Source: Prevotella sp. UBA2755
GTDB taxonomy: Bacteria; Bacteroidota; Bacteroidia; Bacteroidales; Bacteroidaceae
Length of the DNA: 51,024 nt
Assembly: GCA_002353225.1 (NCBI GenBank)
Contig: DEJF01000056.1
Location: 1-51,024, forward strand
Direction of reading: 5' to 3'
This document shows, piece after piece, positions 18,201 through 26,856 of this stretch. Positions within the stretch are counted from its first letter, which is position 1, and the number at the start of each line of letters is the position of its first letter. The translations under genes and the position numbers were made by a program. The notes under the pieces were generated by a model that saw nothing but the letters and a program-made list of their open reading frames with translations, ran no database searches and was not told the origin of the DNA.

Positions 18201-18475
18201 ACAAGCTGGCTGATGACTTAGTGTATCTGTTCAGAGAATGCGAGAAGTACTCAGATATTTCCCAAAAGGTGGGTGACTCTGAGAAGAACGAAGCATATTC
18301 CTTCGATATGGTGACCAACATGGGAACCAACGTAAGAACTCAAACATACGTGCTACCAGAGAAAGATAAGTCCAAGGCTGATGACCTTGAAAAGAAAATC
18401 AGCAAACTGCTTTCTGGTGATACTAACATCGACGTTTGCACTCTGCTGTCGATACTCAATAAGAAGATGAAATGA
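15251..18475 (+). CDS. Large P-loop ATPase, SspC-like
   Basis: This 1074-residue protein has Walker A GSYGTGKS (residues 49-56) and Walker B LLIVVDEFGK (Asp139, Glu140). The rest is a long helical region without membrane segments. In ssp cassettes the gene between the DUF4007 protein and the PAPS-reductase-like protein is SspC, an ATPase supporting phosphorothioation; order, coupling and size fit. The 17-bp overlap with the upstream gene implies translational coupling. It could also be classed simply as an ATP-binding DNA-processing protein; the SspC role is by context. Confidence 0.75.
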   Translation: MAKTFSLSANIENGFAEGMQYLVTPNAQNAIHNIVNDFRTGIHSFTIIGSYGTGKSSFLLALEADLKKTGKQKYLLDSKNLSDAKSFEIMNIVGDYAEMSTLLSKALNVEGNTTSILDSLKNYYTQCQKKGKFLLIVVDEFGKVLEHAAKNNPEKELYFLQKLSELVNVPTRQIMLLTTLHQNFGAYAKGLTEEQANEWTKVKGRFKEITFVEPVEQLLYLASAQLKEQGKVNDADNIEPLYQLAKETRYVAKDFPLEIAIQLFPLDIFSAYTITTAIQRYGQNERSLFTFLAAKGTNSISEFEPAEHLTYNLQKVYDYVLYNFYSYLKDANADSMSWSTIQVSIERVEGQDWSNEEEMLQAVQLVKAIGLLNLFGTAGFKLTERNLTDYAREAMAIDNAKEIIQKLTAKKIIRYAAYKERLMLFEGTDVDLEAEIREAGMMVSRPVTFVDELNVFFNRRISPVKAHFYQKGTPRFFDYMIREEPLDAVPTGDTDGYIELIFSTHKKALEEIKKFSSETDHALIFAYFTNTEDIIDHLYNIKKYMYLLERVLDKNDRVAVTEIQKLKEYEETLLNKAISDNLFSYKNRVVWVFAGKEQKVESHRDFNQLLSKVCDQIYSKTPVMVNELFNKHKLSGTITAARKSYLTYLTEHYSENGMGYPEDKFPPEKTIYSSLLLNTGLHQNGDFADAPTNKGFMPLWDACEDFLKSSENKARKISELIKILSVQPYKIKQGFLEFWIPTYLFIKRQDFALYDASKGAFMPNVNMEFFDLLQKHPSDFEIKKFAVDGVKLGFFNQYRRFINLGDEFTITNASFIETIKPFLSFYVRLDEYTKHTRKFDHESTMRFRDVLAKAKDPEKAFFEDLPGALGFTQEKLKHEEFINEYGKIIQRAIRELRSCYSQLIDRIEARLVEEFGLQSYDYSEYIIEVRERLAHVKDYLLTGKQREFYHHVMTEYDNRTQWYQSICYTILEQRLDALRDEQEDKLADDLVYLFRECEKYSDISQKVGDSEKNEAYSFDMVTNMGTNVRTQTYVLPEKDKSKADDLEKKISKLLSGDTNIDVCTLLSILNKKMK

Positions 18476-18488
18476 CGGACGAGCGAGA

Positions 18489-18515
18489 GCAGAGTCAAGT
18501 TCACTTGAACTCTGC
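18489..18515 (+). promoter_or_regulatory. Intercistronic hairpin between the sspC- and sspD-like genes
   Basis: GCAGAGTCAAGT and ACTTGAACTCTGC pair in a ~12-bp stem with one bulged base in the only sizeable gap (71 bp) of the operon. GAGCGAG flanks it on both sides (18481-18487 and 18517-18523). No T-run follows, so it may act in mRNA processing or expression balance rather than termination. Confidence 0.45.
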
Positions 18516-18546
18516 CGAGCGAGGAGGAATAAGACAATAGTCAAAA

Positions 18547-19650
18547 ATGAAAAAGGTAAGACATATATTAGGCATATCAGGCGGTAAGGATAGTGCGGCA
18601 CTCGCCATCTATCTGAAGAAGACGTACCCATCGTTGAAGATTGAGTACTACAATTCAGATACTGGCTGTGAGTTGGCTGAGACAGAAACGCTAATCAATC
18701 GCTTGGAGGCCTACTTGGGTAAGATAGAACGACTCAGAGCTGCTGAAGGTAGCCCAGAACCAACACCTTTTCATCATTTTCTGAAGGCGATGGGTGGTTT
18801 CCTGCCTTCGCCACAAGCACGTTGGTGTACTAAGAAGATGAAGCTCGAGAAGTTTGAGGAGTATGTGGGCGATGACTATGCTGTTTCGTATGTTGGTATT
18901 CGTGGCGATGAGGATAGAGACGGCTATATCTCTTCGAAGCCCAATATCCAGGCGATTTTCCCCTTCCGCAAGAACATCTGGAGTATCGATGTCATCAACA
19001 AATTCCTGCACAATGAGAACTTAGATCAGATTATTGAAATCTACGAGCGGCTATGTCCTGAGGGATTCCTTCGCGAAGAAATTTTGGAAACGGTGAGGAA
19101 GCCTATCACGAAGCAGTTCTTCTACTCGAAGAAGATGAATGCGCTGCTGGACTACAACATCAAACTGTTCAATCATGCTGTGTTCGAGTTCCTGAAAACG
19201 ACAGACTATCCAGTGGGTAAGCTCGATGACTTCCCACTGCTTGACAATACAGACATATTGGTGAAGGACGACATTTTCCGTCTGCTGAGGGAAAGCGGTG
19301 TGGGTGTGCCAGCCTACTACGAGGAGATTCCTTTCGAGGTGGATGGCGAGACGGGCACCTATTGCCGCAGTCGTTCCGGTTGCTACTTCTGCTTCTTCCA
19401 GCAGAAGATAGAATGGATTTGGCTCTACGAGCAGCATCCTGACCTCTTTAAGAAAGCGATGGAGTTTGAGAAAGATGGCTATACGTGGAATCAGAATGAG
19501 AGTCTTGCAGACCTCATCAAGCCAGAGCGCATCCGCCAGATAAAACTCGACATCATCCGTCGCCAGAAAGAAAGCCGGGCCAACAACAAGGGAACTACCC
19601 TCGCTGAAATCCTTGGCGATGATATTATGTGTACGAACTGCTTTATATAA
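18547..19650 (+). CDS. PP-loop/PAPS-reductase-like protein, SspD/DndC-like
   Basis: This 367-residue protein opens with the PP-loop SGGKDS (residues 11-16) used by ATP pyrophosphatases and PAPS reductases. Cysteines at 273, 279 and 282 (CRSRSGCYFC) plus the C-terminal pair 362 and 365 (MCTNCFI) are candidate iron-sulfur ligands, as in DndC. Such proteins adenylate the DNA backbone so sulfur can be inserted. It follows the SspB- and SspC-like genes. No cysteine desulfurase is encoded nearby, so sulfur would have to come from a chromosomal IscS/SufS-type enzyme (inference). Confidence 0.85.
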   Translation: MKKVRHILGISGGKDSAALAIYLKKTYPSLKIEYYNSDTGCELAETETLINRLEAYLGKIERLRAAEGSPEPTPFHHFLKAMGGFLPSPQARWCTKKMKLEKFEEYVGDDYAVSYVGIRGDEDRDGYISSKPNIQAIFPFRKNIWSIDVINKFLHNENLDQIIEIYERLCPEGFLREEILETVRKPITKQFFYSKKMNALLDYNIKLFNHAVFEFLKTTDYPVGKLDDFPLLDNTDILVKDDIFRLLRESGVGVPAYYEEIPFEVDGETGTYCRSRSGCYFCFFQQKIEWIWLYEQHPDLFKKAMEFEKDGYTWNQNESLADLIKPERIRQIKLDIIRRQKESRANNKGTTLAEILGDDIMCTNCFI

Positions 19651-19659
19651 TAATAAGGT

Positions 19660-21903
19660 ATGCTTTACGAGGTAGATTGGGCAGAGGACGGAACGTATAG
19701 ACCTGGAGAGTTTAATTCTCCAGAGAAGTTCTTCAACGATTGTTTGGAGAATAGCAATGAGTTTGACCTTCAATTAGGTTATTTCAGTTCTGCTACTATC
19801 AGCGTGCTTGCTGATGGCTTCGCCACGTTTATCTCGAATGGCGGAAGAATGCGATTGGTCATTAATCATATCGTCTCAGAAGAAGACAAGGAAGCCATCA
19901 GTAAAGGAGTACATGGTGGAGTCATCAACTGCTTTGACCTGACCAACTTCGAGACTCTACGCCAGACTTTCGATGAATATCAGCAGCAGTTCTTCGAGTG
20001 CTTAGCTTTCCTTATCTATGACAAACGTATTGATATACGCATCATCAAGCCAAGGAACAAGAAAGGAATCAGTCACACAAAGTCTGGCCAGTTCAGGGAT
20101 GGTGACAGCATTACCTCTTTTACTGGTTCTGCTAACTTTATAATTAGCGGCTTATTCAATAACCTTGAAGAGATAAAAATTGACCGCAGTGATTCCGTTG
20201 ATATGATGGTACAGAAGCGCATCAAGAGCCAGCGAGAGGAATTTGACACCATCATGAACGGAAAGAAGAAGAACGTGGAATATCTTTCTCCTGAAAATCT
20301 TGTTTCTGCCATCATGTCCAACTATGGAGATAAAGATATTGAGGAACTGCTTGATGTCGAGGCCAAGCTTCGTAAGATTAAAAAAGAGAAAGCCATTCGA
20401 GAAAGACAACAGAGTGGGAATATGGTCTGTGAAGTTCATGACATAAAGCCTCATTTCCCGTATCCGCAAGGTCCTCGTGAATACCAAAAGACGGCATTTG
20501 AGAATTGGAAGAATAACAAGCAGAGAGGTCTTTTTGCTATGGCCACAGGAACGGGTAAGACTATAACCTCATTGAATTGCCTTTTTGAGATTTATCAGCG
20601 AAAGGGTTACTATAAGGCCATCATCCTTGTACCCACTATCACCCTTGTTAATCAATGGGAGCAGGAATGCAGGAAGTTCCAGTTTGCAAATATCACTAAG
20701 GTCTACTCCAAGAACTTGACGTGGCGGGATGAAGTGGAACGCATACTCTTCAATGAGAAATACAAGACAGAACGAGAGCCGGAAGTCTCATACATCATCA
20801 TATCAACCTACGCATCGTATTCGCGGGAGAAGGTGTTCAATGTCCTGAACGGTTTTGACAAGAAGCGCTTATTGTTGATAGCTGACGAGTGTCACAATAT
20901 GGGTTCTGGCTCATTGGTAAAGCGATTGAAAGAGATTCCATATCTCAGACGTATCGGACTGTCTGCGACTCCTGAACGCCAATTCGATGATGAGGGCAAT
21001 GAAAAATTGAGGAAGTTCTTTGGATCTGAAGAACATTATACCTACGAGTATAGTATGGAGGAAGCTATTAAGAATGGCGTGTTGTGTAAGTACATGTACT
21101 ACCCTCATTTGGTTCGGTTAACTTCGGAAGAGACGGACGCATACGTTGAACTATCTGATAGGATAGCCAAGTACTTCAATTTTGACAAAGGACGCTTTGA
21201 CGATATTGACGAGAAACTGAAGATGCTACTCTTGGCTCGAAAACGAATTGTCCATAAGGCAGAACGGAAGTTGGATGCCTTTAGGGAGATTGTCGAAAAG
21301 CGACATCAGGAGAAAGGTAATCTAAAATATACGCTCGTCTATGTCCCAGAAGGAAACATGCCTGACTATGTGGGCGATAATGATGATTTTGACAAGTCTG
21401 AAGACATCGGTGATGATAGCGATGCTGAGCACCTGATTAACCAATATACCCAAGTGGTTACAGAGGTGGATGACCACGTGACTGTTAGGAAATTCGTTTC
21501 CGGTCAGAAGGACAGAGATGAATTATTATATGATTTTGCAGGGGGCAAACTTCAGGTGCTTATATCTATGAAGTGTCTTGATGAAGGTGTCGATGTGCCT
21601 CGGAGTGAACTGGCAGTTTTCTGTTCAAGCACTGGTAATCCACGTCAGTTTATCCAGCGTCGTGGTCGTGTACTTAGAACTCATCCAGATAAAAAGATGG
21701 CAGAACTTCATGACCTTGTGGTTGTGCCAGAACTAAATCCCAATAGTGATAGCTTCAGAATGGAACAGTCGCTTCTGCGTGGAGAGTTGATGAGAGTTAA
21801 CAATTTCGCACTTCTTTCAGAGAATCCATCTTATTCAGAGATGGAACTGAGAGACGTAATGAATCATTATGGTTTGAATCTATATAACAATGAACATTTA
21901 TGA
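19660..21903 (+). CDS. PLD-domain DEAD/DEAH helicase, possible SspF-like effector
   Basis: The N-terminal domain of this 747-residue protein is phospholipase-D-like: ISHTKSGQFRDGD gives His139, Lys141 and Asp147, and GSANF follows. The HKD spacing is one residue longer than canonical. The helicase has Walker A MATGTGKT (294-301), DECH (409-412), SATPER (435-440) and a motif VI region QFIQRRGRVLR. It could unwind DNA and cut it. The gene starts 9 bp after the sspD-like gene, in the position of effectors in sspBCD-sspFGH cassettes. Matching it to SspF is by order and recollection, not alignment. The stop shares ATGA with the next gene. Confidence 0.85.
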   Translation: MLYEVDWAEDGTYRPGEFNSPEKFFNDCLENSNEFDLQLGYFSSATISVLADGFATFISNGGRMRLVINHIVSEEDKEAISKGVHGGVINCFDLTNFETLRQTFDEYQQQFFECLAFLIYDKRIDIRIIKPRNKKGISHTKSGQFRDGDSITSFTGSANFIISGLFNNLEEIKIDRSDSVDMMVQKRIKSQREEFDTIMNGKKKNVEYLSPENLVSAIMSNYGDKDIEELLDVEAKLRKIKKEKAIRERQQSGNMVCEVHDIKPHFPYPQGPREYQKTAFENWKNNKQRGLFAMATGTGKTITSLNCLFEIYQRKGYYKAIILVPTITLVNQWEQECRKFQFANITKVYSKNLTWRDEVERILFNEKYKTEREPEVSYIIISTYASYSREKVFNVLNGFDKKRLLLIADECHNMGSGSLVKRLKEIPYLRRIGLSATPERQFDDEGNEKLRKFFGSEEHYTYEYSMEEAIKNGVLCKYMYYPHLVRLTSEETDAYVELSDRIAKYFNFDKGRFDDIDEKLKMLLLARKRIVHKAERKLDAFREIVEKRHQEKGNLKYTLVYVPEGNMPDYVGDNDDFDKSEDIGDDSDAEHLINQYTQVVTEVDDHVTVRKFVSGQKDRDELLYDFAGGKLQVLISMKCLDEGVDVPRSELAVFCSSTGNPRQFIQRRGRVLRTHPDKKMAELHDLVVVPELNPNSDSFRMEQSLLRGELMRVNNFALLSENPSYSEMELRDVMNHYGLNLYNNEHL

Positions 21904-22136
21904 ATAACAAGGAAAGAATGTTGCACATGGTTCTTGATGACCCAAAGTTGCAAGAACTTTACGATTATGACAAGTCAGAGTATGAGGACTTGTATCAAGC
22001 CCTTAACTCAGAGAATGTCATTGTCGCTGCTGTCGCCAGAATCATCAAATACCTTGATGGTTCAACTGACGAGAGTGATCAAAAGAAAGTCTATATGACA
22101 GTGTTTAACTACATCAACGAGAACTACATCCTATGA
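21900..22136 (+). CDS. Small acidic protein in the PT-type operon, unknown function
   Basis: This 78-residue acidic, helical protein has no recognisable domain. It overlaps both neighbours by 4 bp (ATGA junctions), so it is almost certainly translated as part of the operon. It may be a subunit or adapter between the helicase and the SMC-like ATPase, as small coupled proteins in defence operons often are; that is inference. Confidence 0.7.
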   Translation: MNNKERMLHMVLDDPKLQELYDYDKSEYEDLYQALNSENVIVAAVARIIKYLDGSTDESDQKKVYMTVFNYINENYIL

Positions 22137-24259
22137 TTATACTAAAGATAGAAATAGAAAATTTTCGAAGCTACTATAAACAAAATAGTTTCGAACTGAC
22201 CAACGGTCTCAATCTTATCATTGGGTCTAATGGTGATGGCAAGACCACTTTCTACGAGGCACTCGAATGGCTGTTCCGTACTGACGGCACCAACAAGATG
22301 GATACTAAGTTCATTTCCAAAAAGCGTATTGAAGAGCTTTTTGCCAACGAGTCTGATGATGTCAGGGTTGCCATGACTTACGAGCATAAGGGGAAAACGA
22401 AGATTTTGGAGAAGATGTTCCACTTCACAAAGTCATTCGATGGAGAAGTAAGTACTTCCAACTATTCATTTAACCTTATAGAGAACAATGGCGTAGAAAG
22501 AATTGTAAAAGACGGTATCCGTTTTGACTATGATCTTCCCTCGGAGATTCGGAAATATACGATGTTTAAGGGAGAAAGCGATCTTGACGTATTCCAGAAC
22601 TCGAATGCGCTGAAGATGCTTGTTGAGACCTTCAGTGATGTGAAAGATTTCGAGGCGTACTTCGCTTTTATGGAGTATGCCACAAAGAAAGCAGACCAGG
22701 CCCGTGACAATGCACAGAAACTTGATAAAAAGAATACTGACAGAATCAAGCAACTCAACAGAACCATTGAGTTCGAGACAGGTACCCTTTCTGACATTGA
22801 ACGGGAGATAAAGAACAAAGAGAATGAGGCAGTCAATTTTGACAGTCTACTGAAAAGCATTGAGCAAAGCAAAGAGGCATCAAAACTACTTATTGCTGTT
22901 AATCGCAGAATAGAGACTCTTTCCCAGAAACGTTCTCAGATGCAGGCACGTATTGATGAGAACTATACCATCAACCTTCTTGATGATATGTGGATACTGA
23001 TGGGATTTGCTGATATTGCCGAAGAGTATTCTAGCAAGGTCAGCGAGGTTGATAAGAAGAGAAGAAAGTTGGAACAGAATTATCTCTTTACGGCTGGACA
23101 AGAAAAAGCCATTAAAAAGATGCAGACCGATTTCGTTCCGCTACCTGTCCACATTCCCGGTCAGAAGGTCATGCAAGAAATGTTGGATGAAGAAGTCTGC
23201 AAGATATGTGGCCGTCCCGCCAAGAAGCACTCTGAAGCATGGGAGTTTATGCTGCATCGCCTTGAAGAATATCAGGAGTCATTAAAGGTTCCCGAGGATG
23301 AAGAGATTGCTCCCTATTACATGAACAACTACATTGTAGAGCTTCAGAAGCGAGACACGACGCTCAATGACAACTTGTCCGAAATTACCAAACTACGTCA
23401 TAAAATACAGGAAGCTATCGCTTTCAACAATCGAATGCATGATGAGGTTAAGAAGATTGATGCGAACCTGAATGTGGAGTTTGAGCAGAAGAAACGAATC
23501 TTAGCTCAGACTGATGGACTTACGGAAGAGCAGTTACTGGCCAACTATGAGAATATTTCTAACTGGGTTGATCAGAAAAACAAAGCGGAGAATAGGATTG
23601 ACTTCCTGAAGAGACAGAGGGCACAACACCGTGCAACCCTTGATGAAGCACAGGACGCTCTTAGTAAATTGGCAGAAGGCACATCTGCCGCTATTTTCGC
23701 CAAGACCGCGTTAATTATCCGTCAGATTTCAGAAGCCTTCAAGTCTGCCAAGGAAACCAACAAGAAAAGGTTGCTTCATTCCATTGAGGATGAGTCGAAT
23801 GTGTTTCTGGAGAAGCTAAATTCCAATGACTTCAAGGGTACAATAAGAATCTTAGAGAAAGCCAACGGACAGGGTGAAGCCGTACTGATGAATAATGACA
23901 ATACGAGAATCTTCACGCCCAATACAGCATTGCGTACGACTTACTTGATGTCTGTTTTATTCGCTATAGGTAAGTTGTCAAGCGAAAAGGATAAGACGGA
24001 GTTCCCGTTGTTATTTGATGCGCCAACATCTTCTTTTACAGATGCGAAGGAAAGCGAATTCTTTAATGTCATTAGTAAATTGAAGAAACAGGTCATTATC
24101 GTTACAAAGAGTTTCTTGAAAGAGAGTAATGGTGAAGCTGTTCTTGATAAAGCCAAGATAGACGAGGTTAACGGCAGTGTTTTCCGTATCGAGAAGAAGA
24201 AACCGTTCGATGATAAGAAATTGGGAACTATTCAAACAGTAATATCTAAAATCAAGTAA
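22133..24259 (+). CDS. SMC/RecF/DndD-like ATPase with zinc-hook-like motif
   Basis: This 708-residue protein has Walker A GSNGDGKTT (residues 31-39) after an FRSYY start typical of RecF/SMC-like proteins, long coiled coils, a central CKICG motif near residue 355 resembling a zinc hook half, and a C-terminal Walker B FPLLFDAPTSSF. This is the Rad50/DndD architecture. In PT systems, DndD and similar ATPases support modification or restriction; here it follows the helicase and is coupled through the 78-aa gene. Likely a DNA-end or loop-handling ATPase of the effector complex. Exact family is not settled by eye. Confidence 0.85.
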   Translation: MIILKIEIENFRSYYKQNSFELTNGLNLIIGSNGDGKTTFYEALEWLFRTDGTNKMDTKFISKKRIEELFANESDDVRVAMTYEHKGKTKILEKMFHFTKSFDGEVSTSNYSFNLIENNGVERIVKDGIRFDYDLPSEIRKYTMFKGESDLDVFQNSNALKMLVETFSDVKDFEAYFAFMEYATKKADQARDNAQKLDKKNTDRIKQLNRTIEFETGTLSDIEREIKNKENEAVNFDSLLKSIEQSKEASKLLIAVNRRIETLSQKRSQMQARIDENYTINLLDDMWILMGFADIAEEYSSKVSEVDKKRRKLEQNYLFTAGQEKAIKKMQTDFVPLPVHIPGQKVMQEMLDEEVCKICGRPAKKHSEAWEFMLHRLEEYQESLKVPEDEEIAPYYMNNYIVELQKRDTTLNDNLSEITKLRHKIQEAIAFNNRMHDEVKKIDANLNVEFEQKKRILAQTDGLTEEQLLANYENISNWVDQKNKAENRIDFLKRQRAQHRATLDEAQDALSKLAEGTSAAIFAKTALIIRQISEAFKSAKETNKKRLLHSIEDESNVFLEKLNSNDFKGTIRILEKANGQGEAVLMNNDNTRIFTPNTALRTTYLMSVLFAIGKLSSEKDKTEFPLLFDAPTSSFTDAKESEFFNVISKLKKQVIIVTKSFLKESNGEAVLDKAKIDEVNGSVFRIEKKKPFDDKKLGTIQTVISKIK

Positions 24260-24261
24260 CT

Positions 24262-24873
24262 ATGGCTGATATACTGAACAACATAGAGGAACTCGTTGGA
24301 AAGGACGAGAAACTGATAGATATTTGGGGACGCAGGAACCCTCGATTTGAGAAAAAGTACGAACAGAGTGTACTAAGAATCATATCGGACTATGGCATTG
24401 GTGCTTCTGAGAATACTGGCGCTAAGGGAAAAGTCTTGGGCGCGGGTTATGAGCCATACATTATGGCATTTTTCATCGGCTTGTATTCTAAAAAGAAATT
24501 ACCTTTGTCTGAATCGAGTGAAGACTTGAAAGTGCTGGGACAGCCTATCGACAAATGGGGTAATCTCGATTCAAAGAAATTCAGGCATGCCTACTCTGGT
24601 TTGCGTTCTTACATATTTATCGCATTGGTGGCAAAAACGGATGTTGACTGGATAGCTCTTGACAAGGGTGACATAAAGGTCAGCACTGTTGTGACGAGTC
24701 TTATTGAGACGATGGAAGAATATGCCAATTACGGATTTTCTATCATGGAAGAGAAATTGAAATCAGATCCAAGTTATTTCTTTTCTCATAGGTCTTTCCT
24801 TGATATATTCCTGCAACTGACTAACAAACAGTCTGGAGAGTTAACTCAAGACGAAGAGCCAGAAGAATTATAA
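24262..24873 (+). CDS. Unknown 203-residue protein of the PT-type operon
   Basis: I do not recognise a family. The N-terminal half has KYEQSVLRIISDYGIGASEN followed by GAGYEPYIMAFFIGLY; the C-terminal half is helical and ends in a highly acidic tail. No catalytic motif is evident. It begins 2 bp after the SMC-like gene stop and ends 12 bp before the SBD-like gene, so it belongs to the operon. It may correspond to one of the small subunits (G/H) of an sspFGH-like set, but that is a guess from position. Confidence 0.65.
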   Translation: MADILNNIEELVGKDEKLIDIWGRRNPRFEKKYEQSVLRIISDYGIGASENTGAKGKVLGAGYEPYIMAFFIGLYSKKKLPLSESSEDLKVLGQPIDKWGNLDSKKFRHAYSGLRSYIFIALVAKTDVDWIALDKGDIKVSTVVTSLIETMEEYANYGFSIMEEKLKSDPSYFFSHRSFLDIFLQLTNKQSGELTQDEEPEEL

Positions 24874-24885
24874 TATCATTGGAGC

Positions 24886-26826
24886 ATGGATTATATAGAA
24901 GCCTTCAAAAACCTAAAGACGAATAACAAATATAGTCGCAAGTCGCCCCATAAGGCAATCTTGCTTCTATCTGTTATTGAAATGTACGAGACCAATGTTT
25001 TGTCAGAGAACATGATTTCGTATGATGATAAGTTGAAAAGTACATTTCAAAAAGTCTGGGAGAGGGTATTAAAAGATGAACCACTCTTTCATCCCGAATT
25101 ATACTTGCCTTTTTGGTATATGCAAAGTGAAGACTTCTGGCATATTGTTCCTAATAGAGGAAGTGAAGATATTCTCACCCTACTCAGGGATAGTCATGTT
25201 AAACCGTCAGAAGCAAAATTGAAAGATTGTGTAAGATACGTAGAACTTGACGAAGACCTATATTTCTTGATGACACTGCCTTCTGGCCGTTCTTCGTTGA
25301 AGAGAGCGTTATTGGAAACCTATACAAATCTTACTGAAAGACAGATAGACAGGCTAGCCCAAAGTGCAGACAATACTATTGACTATTCTGCCTCTGCACT
25401 TTCCGACTATGAAAGAATCCTTTCGCGGGGGAAGAATGAGTCGAAAGCAGAGACTATAGAAACTGGTAGTGATCTTATGTGTCAATTCCAAAATCTCAAT
25501 GAAGACATACAAATTGTAATAAATCTACAGTATTTCTCCTTCCTGAAATCTCACCGCAACGAGAGGGAAATGTTTAAAGACATTTGCCCTACAGTATATG
25601 ACCTGTTCGACAAGATTATTAATCATCCAATTAAGCAGGGAGAAATTGCACCATCGTTCGCCTTTGCCTACGATAATTTCTTGTCTGACTTGAAGATTGC
25701 TCTGATGAGTGAAGAGGTTTCAATGGAACTAATAGATAAGATTGCTGAAGCTATTGATTTGTTACGTGGAAACACTAAGATTGAAGATGATTCTGAAAAG
25801 ATAGAGGATGCCTATGAAGAATTTGTTAGTGGTGAAAGTGAAAAGGGGACTTCTGCCGATAAAAGGGAACTTACTTCAGAGGGGCAAGAAATCGAACATG
25901 TATATTTAGACTCATGTGGAAAAGTTCTTTATACTACATCATCTGATTTGGGCGTTATTCCAGAAAGAGACTTCGCAACAGAAAGCAGGAAAGGAAAGCC
26001 TTGGACTAAGGAGGAAGAAGACAAAATAACACACCATTTTAATCAAGGCAGAGATACTTCGTCAATTGCTTCTATCATTGGCCGTACTGAGGTGGCCATT
26101 AAGGCACGTTTGGCTAAACTGGGGCTAATAGAGTACACTTACGGGCAAGAGGAAAAAACATCTTCTGTCGACAATGCGGACAACAAGAAATTTGATGAAA
26201 AAGACTTCACTATTGAGAATTCATTTACAAGATGTTCTATAAAAGACAAAAATGGAGAAAGAGTTTTCTCTTCTGAAGGCAAACTAAAATATATCAATGG
26301 TAGATTGTATCGTCTGAACCAAAAGGCAGAATGCTTCACGTTAAAGGACATGCAGTTCAATGGCGAAGTTTGGATTAAGGGTGACAAAAAGATTGTCGCA
26401 TACCCAAGAACTGAACTCTATCGAATAATGGACCAAGGCATTGATAACCTCGATGATGTAGAAGATATTGTCGATAGTCTAGTTTTTGAAAATTGTAAAC
26501 TGAAGGTAAGAGGAATTTGGTATAAATATAATGGCGACTTAATTATTAGTACTCCAAGTCAGGACTTGGGAGAAGATAATGCTCCCCAACAAAGCAGTAA
26601 AAATCAGAGAATCATGAAGAATCCGCTATATGCGGTAAGAAGACAGGCTCTTCTACGGGCTATGGGATTTTTCAGACTACCTGCAAAGATTAGGGATATT
26701 GCAAGAACTATTAGTAGAACTGCCTGGGGATCCGCCATCAGAGAGGATGAAGTAGAAGATATTATCAACACAATACCAGAGATTGAATCAATTGAAGGGA
26801 AATATATCTTACGAAAGAAACTATAA
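24886..26826 (+). CDS. Putative sulfur-binding (PT-reader) domain protein with SANT-like HTH
   Basis: The N-terminal ~95 residues of this 646-residue protein (SPHKAILLLSVIEMYE with His22-Lys23, then LPFWYMQSEDFWHI) match the pattern of the DNA sulfur-binding domain of ScoMcrA-type PT-dependent nucleases (HKPLLLL...FWHL). A SANT/Myb-like HTH covers about 370-415 (KPWTKEEEDKITHHF, IASIIGRTEVAIKARL). The middle and C-terminal parts are unassigned; the last ~70 residues look winged-helix-like. No HNH or PD-(D/E)xK motif was seen. Closing the PT-type operon, it is a natural candidate for the sensor that discriminates PT-marked self DNA. This is inference from pattern similarity and context. Confidence 0.65.
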   Translation: MDYIEAFKNLKTNNKYSRKSPHKAILLLSVIEMYETNVLSENMISYDDKLKSTFQKVWERVLKDEPLFHPELYLPFWYMQSEDFWHIVPNRGSEDILTLLRDSHVKPSEAKLKDCVRYVELDEDLYFLMTLPSGRSSLKRALLETYTNLTERQIDRLAQSADNTIDYSASALSDYERILSRGKNESKAETIETGSDLMCQFQNLNEDIQIVINLQYFSFLKSHRNEREMFKDICPTVYDLFDKIINHPIKQGEIAPSFAFAYDNFLSDLKIALMSEEVSMELIDKIAEAIDLLRGNTKIEDDSEKIEDAYEEFVSGESEKGTSADKRELTSEGQEIEHVYLDSCGKVLYTTSSDLGVIPERDFATESRKGKPWTKEEEDKITHHFNQGRDTSSIASIIGRTEVAIKARLAKLGLIEYTYGQEEKTSSVDNADNKKFDEKDFTIENSFTRCSIKDKNGERVFSSEGKLKYINGRLYRLNQKAECFTLKDMQFNGEVWIKGDKKIVAYPRTELYRIMDQGIDNLDDVEDIVDSLVFENCKLKVRGIWYKYNGDLIISTPSQDLGEDNAPQQSSKNQRIMKNPLYAVRRQALLRAMGFFRLPAKIRDIARTISRTAWGSAIREDEVEDIINTIPEIESIEGKYILRKKL

Positions 26827-26856
26827 AACGGAATCTTATTCATAATTTGATTTTTG

